Shown here: positions 33,049 to 41,382 of the stretch, in pieces
Layout: every line of letters begins with the position of its first letter
How positions within the stretch are numbered: the stretch's first letter is position 1
Assembly (NCBI GenBank): GCA_019637335.1
Contig: JAHBVV010000030.1
Coordinates: forward strand, 27,411-91,410
Reading direction: 5' to 3'
Source of the DNA: Candidatus Hydrogenedentota bacterium
GTDB taxonomy: Bacteria > Hydrogenedentota > Hydrogenedentia > Hydrogenedentales > JAEUWI01
DNA: 64,000 bases
Notes under the pieces: model-generated
Told to the model about the DNA's origin: nothing
What the model saw: only the letters and a program-made list of their open reading frames with translations
Databases searched by the model: none
Made by a program: the position numbers and the translations under genes

Positions 33049-34116
33049 ATGGACCGGCGGCTTCTTACGGCGTGTGTGGCATCAACGCTTTTTCCTATGC
33101 TTTTCAATTCACCCGGGAGGGCGCAACCCCTGTCCGCTGACGAGGCCGCCCTCCTGGAAAACCTTATCGTGCAAAACGAGGCGACCGTCCAAAAGATTGA
33201 GTCGAGCCCGATCTTTGCGGAGTACACCTGGCGAACGACAATGACCCTGGGGCCTGCGCCCGGGCCGGACGGGGCGGATTTAAGCGGCCGGATGATTGCG
33301 GAAGGGCGCGCCCGATATTGGCGTCACGGCGCCTCGTTCTGTGAAGACAGGAATTTGAAGAATACGTGGCCCGACAAAGGCGAAGTTCAGGACGGCAGCA
33401 ACATATTCCTGATCAATGACCGCTACGCTGTGGATTTTCGCAAGCAACTCAATGTGTTGCATCTCTACCACTTCGATGATCGAAACAATCTCTATCCAGC
33501 AGTAAGGACTCAGGTCGAGCTTTACCCAAATCCGAAGATTCTTGAATTCGGCGCCCTCTACAGTACGGGACGAACGCTCAAGGAAGCCTATGAGCAGCAG
33601 GTTGGCGGTGGGCAGTCTGGTTACCGCTGGACCCCCATCGAGTCCAACGTGGGCGGCAACCTACACTACAGAATAGTCAGCGAACGAACCGCCGGGGAGC
33701 ACAATCGACTTCACCAGGAAACCTCGATAGATCCGCATAGTGGATTTCTCCTTTCCGAAACCCGTACGTATAACAAGAATGGCGAACCGTTCCACATTGT
33801 TCAGGCGCGATTTCAGCAGGTAGGGAACGCCATGTGGTTTCCCAGATCGGTCTCCCGAAATATAAGTCAGGGCCAGCATATAATGGACATTGAGGTCGAG
33901 AAGGTAACGTTGGGCGATCCCGAGATTCAGAAAATGATCACACTCGAAGCGTTGGATATCGACCGGGAATCCGTACTCATGGTCGAATATTCAAGCCGAG
34001 GAATGCAGCGAACCAAGAAAGGCTATCTGGACGGAAACTGGGTGCATTTTGACTTGCTGCCGCCGGAGCGAAGAGACGCGATCAACACCGCGCGACGCAA
34101 CGCAGGCGGTGGGTAG
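33049..34116 (+). CDS. Secreted protein of unknown function
   Basis: A 355-residue protein with a signal peptide ending near residue 25 (GRAQ). The ATG at 33049 has AAAAGGAG upstream. The mature part is rich in aromatic and polar residues and has a beta-strand pattern with repeated YxxxGR, RTYNKNGEPFHIVQARFQ and VEKVTLGDPEIQ; it recalls LolA-like or periplasmic outer-membrane lipoprotein carrier folds only in a general way. I do not recognise a family. Its own promoter separates it from the ParA-like gene. The second carboxypeptidase-regulatory scaffold follows after 151 bp. Confidence 0.75.
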   Translation: MDRRLLTACVASTLFPMLFNSPGRAQPLSADEAALLENLIVQNEATVQKIESSPIFAEYTWRTTMTLGPAPGPDGADLSGRMIAEGRARYWRHGASFCEDRNLKNTWPDKGEVQDGSNIFLINDRYAVDFRKQLNVLHLYHFDDRNNLYPAVRTQVELYPNPKILEFGALYSTGRTLKEAYEQQVGGGQSGYRWTPIESNVGGNLHYRIVSERTAGEHNRLHQETSIDPHSGFLLSETRTYNKNGEPFHIVQARFQQVGNAMWFPRSVSRNISQGQHIMDIEVEKVTLGDPEIQKMITLEALDIDRESVLMVEYSSRGMQRTKKGYLDGNWVHFDLLPPERRDAINTARRNAGGG

Positions 34117-34267
34117 CAAGGATTGAAGCTTCCAAGCGGAAGACGGTACGACCGACGAACCTCGCGACTCGGACAGTTGTTGGCAACGTGTTGAGAGTCA
34201 CTACCGACGCAATCGGGTTCCTTGTCGCCACAAAGGGCCAGGGCGGAACCCTGGCTGGAAGAGCACC

Positions 34268-36940
34268 ATGAGACGAGCAAGCGGAGTTCTGACGATATCC
34301 GTGCTGGTCATAGCGCTTATCGTCCTCATCGTTATCGTAACCCGTGAAAAACCCGCCACTCCGGCGGGCATAGCCGAGAGTGGGCCGCCAATATCGGGGG
34401 TTCCGCCAGTCCCCGCCGAGCAAACCGCCGAGGCGGTGGCAGATAGGACGCCAGCGGCGCCTGCCGTGCCGGAAGCGCACCCCGGCGCAATCGGTGGTCG
34501 CCTTTTTGACAAGGATGGTTCCCCCGGCGTCGGAATTGAGATTTCGGCGCAACTGTTGCCGCCGGACGGTTCCGCTTTCGCGAACGACGACCTGTCCCCG
34601 CCCGTGGTCGCCGAGCCCGATGAACGCGGCGCGTTCTATTTCGACAAGCTCCCTTTCGGCTCCTATGTCGTGCAGGCCCAGGCGGATGCTCAAATCGCCC
34701 GGGCTTCCTGCCGTCTCAGCCGCGAGGCCCCGGTGGCGGATGTCCTGCTCATCCTGCAAGGCGCGGAGGGAATCTCCGGGCGCGTTGTGGATAGCGCCGG
34801 TGCGGGTGTACCCGGCGCGGCGGTCTTTCCCTTGCTCCTGGACGGCCACGAGCGACAGTCGTCCGCGGTGCTGGCGGACGCAACCGTCGCGGACGGCCAG
34901 GGCAGCTTTGCCCTGCCCTGGCTCGAGTCCGGAACCTGGACTTTTCAGGCGCGGGCGCCAGGATTCGCCCCGACCATGTCCACGCCGATTGCCACGGGCA
35001 CGCACGATGCGCTAATCCAGCTGGAGCCGGGCGTGCACGTAGCTGGCCGGACCGTTGACGGGGGCGAACGGGCCGCCGACGTGAAGGTGACCCTCGCCGC
35101 CGTGGGCATAAAGGCGCCTGCATTGGCGGTGACGTCGGATGCGGATGGCGCGTTCGCCTTTGAGGCCGTACCTCCCGGCGACTACATGCTCCGTGGAGAG
35201 AAGGCGGGGCGCGTAGTGAAGGACGCGCCAATCCAGATTGCTGTGGCGAATACGCCGCATGATGGCCTTATACTCGAACTGGTTGATGGCGGCGTGCTGC
35301 GCGGCCGCGTAAGCGACCGGGACAGCGGCGAGGGCATCTCGGGCGTTGTCGTAAGGGCCCTGCAGGAAGGGGGATCGCGCTTGAGACTCGTTTCCGCGCC
35401 TTCAGATGCCCAGGGGCGCTTCGAGGTTGCCGGCCTTGATCCCGGCGCCTACGAACTCGTGGTTGACGAGGCTCCCGGTTACTCCCGTTATGGAAGAAGT
35501 CAGAGTGCCGTCTATGTGACCATCGCCTCGGGAGAGACGCTGGAAGGGATCTTCATCGAGTTGTCACGGGGCGTTGTGATCTCGGGCCATGTTGTGGACG
35601 CCCAGGGCGAGCCCGTCGGGGGAGCGGATGTGCATGGGCGCGTAAGGGGTTGGCAGGACCGGCAGTCCACCGGGAAGGATGGGGCGTTTACGCTCAGCCG
35701 ACTGAACGGCGGAGAGACCATTCGGGTGATGGCGAACACCACCAGTGCGAAGTCGAAGGAATACACTTTTGACATTCCCCAGGCGGGACTTTCCGGCGTG
35801 AAGTTGGTCCTCGAGCACGCCGCCGACGGCCTGATCGCCGGCGTGGTGGTCGACCGGCGCAGCCAACCCTTTCATGGCCGTGTTTCTCTCGCGTTGGCGG
35901 ATGAAGGGAGCCACCGGACCACGAACCGCACCAACACGGACGCCGAAGGGCGCTTTCTCTTTGCCAGCGTGGCGGCGGGCGCCTACAAAATCGGGGCCCG
36001 CACGGAGAGCGGTATCGGGCGCGAACTGCTCCGCCTGACGATGAAGCCCGGCCATCAGGTTCGCGGTTTGCGCCTTGTCTTCGATGAAGAGGCGTCGCTC
36101 GAAATCTCCGGCAAGGTAACGAATGAATCTGGCGCGCCCGTTGCCGCCCTTCTCACATTGGACAGGCTGCACTATCCGGGGAGTTCCGCTCAGGCCACGG
36201 GAAGCACCGCGGTGGATGGAACGTTCCGTTTTCGAGGGCTGGACGAGGGCTTTTTCAGAATCACCGCATCCGCCCCGGGCTACGCCGGGGTCAAAGTCGA
36301 CGATATACCATCGGGGACGCAGGACCTTTCCATCGTCCTGCCCGGCGGTTTACGCATCAGCGGGACCGTGGTATCCAGCGAGAATATTCCAATTACGGAA
36401 TTTGAAGCGGCGGTCATTCACACGGGGGTCTCCGTCTACGCCACGGCATTCATCCAGTCGCCCTTCAAGCAATTCTCCAATCCCGAAGGGGCCTTCAGCC
36501 TGGAGGTGGATGAGGGACGTTACGATGTGATTGCGCGGGCTCCCGGATTCGCCATGGGTCGCGCCCGCGTCGGCGCGGTCGGCCCCGACGCCGAGGACGT
36601 GCTTGTGGTACTGGAAAAGCATCCGCCTGTTTCGGGCCGCGTGATCGACAGCGAAGGCCGCCCCGTGGTGGGCGCGGCTATCTTCCTGGGCGAGCTCCCC
36701 GGTGGAGCGGAGTACATAACGGACTTTGCCGCGGCCTACTCAGGAGCGGAGGGCCGGTTCGAAATCGGCGCGCCGGAGTTGGAGCGGGGATTGCATTTGA
36801 ATGTATTCCACCGCACGGCGGGCGTCGGGGAAGTCTTTACCGCCGCTATTTCCTCGGAGCCACTCGAAATCCAACTCGCCCCCCGGGAAACAGCGTGGGA
36901 AGCCGATTCGACGGATACGGAAGGCGACGTGGGGAATTAA
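34268..36940 (+). CDS. Membrane-anchored protein with nine carboxypeptidase-regulatory-like domains
   Basis: An 890-residue protein with an N-terminal membrane segment (about residues 8-25), a Pro/Ala-rich linker to about residue 75, and nine consecutive beta-sandwich repeats of the G(R/V)VxDxxGxPVxGAxV...DxxGxFxxxxLxxGxYxxxAxxPG type. It has no catalytic domain. It is a longer relative of the protein encoded at 24.5 kb and shares the same order of anchor, linker and repeats. Such arrays are stalk- or adhesin-like surface structures. The ATG has GGAAGAG upstream. Confidence 0.85.
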   Translation: MRRASGVLTISVLVIALIVLIVIVTREKPATPAGIAESGPPISGVPPVPAEQTAEAVADRTPAAPAVPEAHPGAIGGRLFDKDGSPGVGIEISAQLLPPDGSAFANDDLSPPVVAEPDERGAFYFDKLPFGSYVVQAQADAQIARASCRLSREAPVADVLLILQGAEGISGRVVDSAGAGVPGAAVFPLLLDGHERQSSAVLADATVADGQGSFALPWLESGTWTFQARAPGFAPTMSTPIATGTHDALIQLEPGVHVAGRTVDGGERAADVKVTLAAVGIKAPALAVTSDADGAFAFEAVPPGDYMLRGEKAGRVVKDAPIQIAVANTPHDGLILELVDGGVLRGRVSDRDSGEGISGVVVRALQEGGSRLRLVSAPSDAQGRFEVAGLDPGAYELVVDEAPGYSRYGRSQSAVYVTIASGETLEGIFIELSRGVVISGHVVDAQGEPVGGADVHGRVRGWQDRQSTGKDGAFTLSRLNGGETIRVMANTTSAKSKEYTFDIPQAGLSGVKLVLEHAADGLIAGVVVDRRSQPFHGRVSLALADEGSHRTTNRTNTDAEGRFLFASVAAGAYKIGARTESGIGRELLRLTMKPGHQVRGLRLVFDEEASLEISGKVTNESGAPVAALLTLDRLHYPGSSAQATGSTAVDGTFRFRGLDEGFFRITASAPGYAGVKVDDIPSGTQDLSIVLPGGLRISGTVVSSENIPITEFEAAVIHTGVSVYATAFIQSPFKQFSNPEGAFSLEVDEGRYDVIARAPGFAMGRARVGAVGPDAEDVLVVLEKHPPVSGRVIDSEGRPVVGAAIFLGELPGGAEYITDFAAAYSGAEGRFEIGAPELERGLHLNVFHRTAGVGEVFTAAISSEPLEIQLAPRETAWEADSTDTEGDVGN

Positions 36941-36987
36941 GATAGGTCGGTGCGTCCGTGGTAGCGCTTGTGTGCGCGGCCAGACAT

Positions 36988-37112
36988 CCCGATCCGGACG
37001 TAGACGGGTCCGAAGTCCTTCGTGACAACGCTCCGGTCGCGATCAGCGAACCCGACCCCAATTGCGTCGGGTATACCAGGAATTACCAGAGCCAGATGCC
37101 GCTCGCCGAGGC
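36988..37112 (+). pseudogene. Fragment of a ParA-like gene
   Basis: Positions about 37002-37112 match the segment 32552-32661 inside the ParA-like gene with about 88 % identity over 110 bp, without gaps and in the same reading sense (SEVLRDNAPVAISEPDPNC here, SEVLRDKTSVAISDPDPNC there). Similarity weakens to the left and stops abruptly at the right. The fragment has no start codon, no ATPase motifs and runs into the convergent gene at 37161, so it is a remnant of a second copy rather than a gene. Confidence 0.75.
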
Positions 37113-37160
37113 GGCGGCGACCGTGCAGGCGCCCACATCGCGCGTTATTTCCCGGCGAGT

Positions 37161-39221
37161 TCACTCCGCCACGCGCTCGAAGCAAACCGCATCCGCGATC
37201 ACCGCGCCCGTCGCCCCTTCCGCCAGGATCTCGACGTAGCCGTCCATACCTTCCGAGAACTCAAATTCGCCGATAGCGCGGCTCGTCTCCGGCGCCATCC
37301 AAACCGTCTCTTCTCCGTGCTTGTGCCGCACGCGCATTGCAAAACGCGATCCCGTCGGCGTGGCGGACGTGGGCGGGAACGGGGTGTCGCTGGCGAGCGA
37401 AACAGTGTAGCGGCCCGCCGCGAGATCGGGCGTGAAGCGGACGAACTCGCCCGGAGCATTTGCGCGCGCGACCAGATAGTCGCCGCGATAGCCCGGCGGC
37501 CAGTGCTCTGTGTAGTGGCGGTGAAACTGCGGGGCCACCCAGTACCAGGGCGTGGCCTCGCAGCCCGGATCGCGGTTGTCCACGATTACCTTCTCCTTCG
37601 GAAGGTCGCGCTGCGACGGCGTCTCCAGGCGAACGCTGAACACCTGCGGGGAGTTCAGCGCGCCGGGGCAGCCCACCGAGACGTCCGCGTGGTAAATGCC
37701 GAGCCGGTTGGGGAAGTCTTCCGCGCTCACCCCGATCTCCAGGCCCTCCGCGTGCGGCTGGACGGACAACCAGTCCATCCCTTCCCGGTAGCTGATGTGG
37801 ATAACCGGCGCCGCCAGCGCACCGGCGCCTGCGTTTCGCACTTCGATCAACCGCGGCGCGGGGCGCGGCGAGGTCTCCGGGCGCGCCAGAAAGTGCAGGG
37901 TATGGGGCTCATGGCGTGGCGCGTGGCCATACACATCCATCGCGGGAACGGGGCGCGGGCGAAAGGCCAGTGAGTCCCGCGCGGCCAGAACCAGCGCCGG
38001 CCGGTCGATCGGCGCGCCGGAGGCATCCACGGTCACGTGCTGCGTCTGCGACGCCCACGCAACCCCGTCGAATACGGTCAGCGTCACCGGGTAGACGCCG
38101 GGGGCAGTGTAAACATAGCGGGGCTTCGCGTCGATAGCCGTCCCGCCGTCGCCAAAGGTCCAACGGTAGCGCAATCCATTGCCGGTTACGCCCGCCCGCG
38201 AAGCAGAGCCGTCAAACGGGACCGGGTTTCCTGTGACTGCCGGGGAAAGGGGGCGCATCGCCGCGCGAATTTCGCCCGAGCGCTCCTTGTTGAGCTCGAA
38301 TATCTGCCAGAACAGAATCCAGGGATCCAGCAGCGCCTCCTCGTCTTCCGGACCGATCTTGAACGCAAAGTGCGAGTGCGCGTGGCTCCCCGTCAGGACC
38401 CCGGCGGCCTCGGCGTAGTGCGCGCCCTGTTTCAGCGGCGTGTGCTCGGGCACGTGCAACCGCACGATGTGGTGCGCCTGCAATACCCAGCGCTGCCCGT
38501 TCGCCCATTTGCGCACGCCCCGCCAGCGGTTGTTGTTGTGCCCCATCGCCAGCGCGTTGAAGTAGAACTGGGTATCGAAATCGATCGGAGCCCACAGCGG
38601 CGTGCCAATCGGCATGTTGACGTCGAGTCCCCCGTGCAGGTCCGCCCCCTGGTAGGGTCCCATCCAGACGTCGTTCGCGTTGTAGCTCTCCGCCGTGTCA
38701 ATGTAGTTGTCCGCGTTCGGATACCACGCGCGCAGGGGCTGCGGGCACACCGGCAGGGTCATATCCTGCACCGCAAAGCGCGCATCCGTTCGCGGCATGC
38801 CGCCGCCGTGGTTATCGTTCAAGAACGCCTGAATATCCCGCACCCCATCGAACCAGATGCGTAACCCGTTTCCGATGTACGGCTCGTAGAGCGCTTCCTG
38901 TACCGGAACATAGCGGCGCATCTCCATGGATTGCCCGTCAATCCGGACGCGGCACGTCATTTCGTAGACCGTTTGCCCTTCGTGAAACGCCGTTCCCGTC
39001 TCGGGCAGGTTCGTAAGGAGAATGCGCGCGGATGTCGCCTCCAGCGCCAGCGTGCGGGTCTCGCCATTGCGCAGGGTGAACTGCAATTCGTCGCCCCGGT
39101 TCAACTCGACCGGAGTGAGGGTGTCCAGCGCGGCGCGCGCGAAGATTTCCGCCCCTGCGCCCCAGCCAATCGCGATCAACGCGGCCCCGGCAAAGACTCT
39201 GCAGAACAGGCTCGCGTGCAT
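37161..39221 (-). CDS. Secreted multidomain protein: M23-like, PKD and golvesin/Xly-type domains
   Basis: A 686-residue protein with a signal peptide (about 1-25). A metallopeptidase M23/LytM-like core has DLHGGLDVNMPIGTPLWAP and, about 75 residues later, GSHAHSHFAFK, giving the HxxxD and HxH metal-ligand pattern. A PKD domain follows (RYRWTFGDGGTA to YPVTLTVFDG). The C-terminus from VIVDNRDPGCEATPWYW to IADAVCFERV is a golvesin/Xly-CBM-type domain. A role in cell-wall or surface-polymer processing is likely. The ATG at 39221 is preferred to the one at 39254 because GGGAG lies before it. The M23 call is by motif, with long insertions between ligands. Confidence 0.75.
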   Translation of the reverse strand: MHASLFCRVFAGAALIAIGWGAGAEIFARAALDTLTPVELNRGDELQFTLRNGETRTLALEATSARILLTNLPETGTAFHEGQTVYEMTCRVRIDGQSMEMRRYVPVQEALYEPYIGNGLRIWFDGVRDIQAFLNDNHGGGMPRTDARFAVQDMTLPVCPQPLRAWYPNADNYIDTAESYNANDVWMGPYQGADLHGGLDVNMPIGTPLWAPIDFDTQFYFNALAMGHNNNRWRGVRKWANGQRWVLQAHHIVRLHVPEHTPLKQGAHYAEAAGVLTGSHAHSHFAFKIGPEDEEALLDPWILFWQIFELNKERSGEIRAAMRPLSPAVTGNPVPFDGSASRAGVTGNGLRYRWTFGDGGTAIDAKPRYVYTAPGVYPVTLTVFDGVAWASQTQHVTVDASGAPIDRPALVLAARDSLAFRPRPVPAMDVYGHAPRHEPHTLHFLARPETSPRPAPRLIEVRNAGAGALAAPVIHISYREGMDWLSVQPHAEGLEIGVSAEDFPNRLGIYHADVSVGCPGALNSPQVFSVRLETPSQRDLPKEKVIVDNRDPGCEATPWYWVAPQFHRHYTEHWPPGYRGDYLVARANAPGEFVRFTPDLAAGRYTVSLASDTPFPPTSATPTGSRFAMRVRHKHGEETVWMAPETSRAIGEFEFSEGMDGYVEILAEGATGAVIADAVCFERVAE

Positions 39222-39325
39222 ACCCGAATTCTCCCGATTAATCCGCGGAACCATGAAATCGACACACCAAACAGGGTATCACAAGGCATGCCGACCGATT
39301 GCGAGCCACGGCCAGCCCGACAGGG

Positions 39326-39544
39326 CAATCGCATTTAAACTTCCAACTCGAGCCGAGCGCCACATGAACCACCTTCAATGTCAAAAAAGGGCGCGTATTG
39401 GAGCGCTGGCATTTCGCCTGCGGCGAATCCCGGACATTGCCGGCACAGATGCCGGCGCTCCAAAACGCTCACTATCGTTGATTCAAGGTTCCAGATCGAC
39501 TCAAGTTTACGCCCATATACCGAGATCGAGTTTAAATGCGATTG
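39326..39544. mobile_element. MITE-like element with 16-bp terminal inverted repeats
   Basis: CAATCGCATTTAAACT at 39326-39341 is the exact reverse complement of 39529-39544, enclosing a 219-bp non-coding element. The right 94 bp occur again at 55962-56055. No open reading frame for a transposase is present, and target-site duplications are not evident (flanks differ). It may be a non-autonomous element or a structured repeat. Confidence 0.45.
39451..39544 (+). repeat. 94-bp dispersed repeat, copy 1
   Basis: Aligns without gaps to 55962-56055, about 78 of 94 positions identical. The first 13 bases and the last seven are identical. Confidence 0.7.
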
Positions 39545-39633
39545 TCACAGCCAGCCCGATTACCCAGTACGCCGATCATTTTCGTGGCGCCTTGCCCGGG
39601 AAATGCTGCAACGGTCCGTTTCGCGCCCGCGCG

Positions 39634-41013
39634 CTATTCCCCGGGCAGTTTGGAGCGCAGCGAATACACATTTTCGTGAATCGGGGCCATCAGCGCCGTG
39701 AAATCGCCGTGCGGCGCGAATGCGGGATCGAGAATGCCCTTGTTCGAGTCGCCGGGTTCGTCCTGGTACTTGAAGTACTGCCAGCCCACGCAGTGCGGGG
39801 CCTCGAGCAGCGCCAGGGTGAAGTTCTGGTACCAGAGCCCCCGGTCGCGTTGCGTGGGGACAATCCAGCCCGCGCCGGGGCCGTTGTCCATGCCCGAATC
39901 CTGGCCCTTGACGTAGAACTCCGAGATCAGGAACGGCGTGTCCGGGGCCTGGGTTCGCCATCGTTCGAGGTGGGTGTCCGAGGGGCGCCACACGTTGTAG
40001 TAGTTGATCGCGATGACATCCAGATGGCGCCCCGCCGCCGCAATCACCTGGTCCGTGTGAATGCCGCTCCCGTGCAGCCGCGGGCCGAAGTTCAGGTGGT
40101 GCGGCGCGTGGCGGCGCAGCGCGGCCGCCGTGACCGCGAAGTAGCGATCCATGACGGCCCCGAGATAGTCGAGGTTGTCGTCTTCCGTGATGTCCGCCGC
40201 CGTCGCTTCGGGGCCACGCCGTTCCCGCAACCACTGCCACGCAAACTCCCAGTTGTGCCGCAGCGCGGGAGTCGCCTCGGGATCGATCGCCAGCGTGGCC
40301 GCCAGCGCGTCTTTCGGGACGGGAAGCTCATTGTCCGTAAAGTGTCCCAGGACGTGGAAATCCTGCGCCAGCGGCGCGATCTCCTTCTCGGCCAGTTCGT
40401 CGCAATGCGCCTCGAAATCGGGATGAAACACCGGGATCGCATTGTGCGCGTAACGCGCGTGGCCGTACCCGTGCGAGGTCAACCCCAGTTTCTTGCCGAA
40501 ACTCTGCATAAAGTTGAAGGAGGTGGTATACGGCATCCGGCGCGTCACGGCATTGAGCGATCCCAGCGCCGACCATCGTCCGATGTTGTTGTAGCCCGCC
40601 TCCCGCAGCATCGAAACGGTGTCCGCCGCCCACGCCGCGGGTTCTTTCCACCGTTCCGCGTAGGCGCTTTTCGCCGGTTCCCGCGTCGGCGGGCGCACGG
40701 ACGTCAGGCCGACGCTGTAAAACAGGAAGCCCTGCGGGTCCACCAGCCACCAGCGCCCGTCCACCCGCTCCACCCGGAAGAAGCCGGTCCCCTCGCCGAT
40801 CCGGCGCGCTGCCCAGCCGCCCAGCCACGACCGCTCATCCGGCCCGGCGGGGCGCCAGTCCTGGCGTGAAGCGAGCGGTGTAATCGATGAACGATTCCAG
40901 TTGGCATCCGGCGTTCGTTTCCACAACAGACTGTCGGTTTCCGCGCAAACGTGTGGCGCAACCAGGCAGGCAACGGCGGCGGCAAGACATCGAAGGGAAC
41001 AAAAAGGGTTCAT
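39634..41013 (-). CDS. Secreted GH50-like (agarase-type) glycoside hydrolase
   Basis: A 459-residue exported protein (signal peptide to about residue 24, ending HVCAE). The start of the barrel has GFFRVERVDGRWWLVDPQGFLFYSVGL, typical of GH50 and related agarase-like families. The acid/base Glu is in GHFTDNELP and the nucleophile Glu in FLISEFYVKG, the GH-A clan arrangement. The ATG at 41013 has GAGGAG upstream; earlier in-frame codons precede the signal peptide. A substrate such as agarose or another marine galactan fits the family, but many relatives have unknown targets. Confidence 0.82.
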   Translation of the reverse strand: MNPFCSLRCLAAAVACLVAPHVCAETDSLLWKRTPDANWNRSSITPLASRQDWRPAGPDERSWLGGWAARRIGEGTGFFRVERVDGRWWLVDPQGFLFYSVGLTSVRPPTREPAKSAYAERWKEPAAWAADTVSMLREAGYNNIGRWSALGSLNAVTRRMPYTTSFNFMQSFGKKLGLTSHGYGHARYAHNAIPVFHPDFEAHCDELAEKEIAPLAQDFHVLGHFTDNELPVPKDALAATLAIDPEATPALRHNWEFAWQWLRERRGPEATAADITEDDNLDYLGAVMDRYFAVTAAALRRHAPHHLNFGPRLHGSGIHTDQVIAAAGRHLDVIAINYYNVWRPSDTHLERWRTQAPDTPFLISEFYVKGQDSGMDNGPGAGWIVPTQRDRGLWYQNFTLALLEAPHCVGWQYFKYQDEPGDSNKGILDPAFAPHGDFTALMAPIHENVYSLRSKLPGE

Positions 41014-41382
41014 GGAGCTCCTCGGTTGGGTTGTGCGGACGCGCCGGACGCCGCGCGGCGCAAACAACGCAACGCCATGATCGGCGTCCGTATGGTCCCA
41101 CGCACTATAGGGCCCACCGGCCTCGCACGTCAAAAGACACACAAGACCCCAGCGGTTTGGGTATTCTGCGCGACGCTACGTGGGCCGCGAGTCCGCCGCG
41201 TGCGGAAAGGACTTCCAGCTTGTCACGCCACCGACCCGGGATCCCGCCAGGGCGCCCCCCCCCCCACGCCGCCCCGCGCCATCCCCGTAAAAACGCCTTG
41301 CGGCGGGCGCGTATGTCGCGTCCGCCGCGGGCATATCCTTCGGCTCGACAAAGGATAGGGGATGCTATCCGCAGGGCCCGGG
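41014..41382. other. Intergenic region with a run of eleven C
   Basis: A 369-bp region between two minus-strand genes. Nothing coding is supported. It holds a homopolymer run of eleven C at 41255-41265 and GC-rich palindromic stretches; no classical terminator for the Pat gene (which ends at 41383) was recognised. Confidence 0.5.

Larger units (their letters stand above)
39222..39633. other. Intergenic region holding a small inverted-repeat element
   Basis: A 412-bp region without a gene. It contains the 219-bp element bounded by 16-bp inverted repeats at 39326-39341 and 39529-39544, and one copy of the 94-bp dispersed repeat (39451-39544). Confidence 0.6.

Noticed and set aside
41255..41265. 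Run of eleven C as a phase-variation switch
   Set aside because: It is intergenic, about 240 bp before the GH50-like start codon, with no promoter box aligned to it; evidence is too thin.
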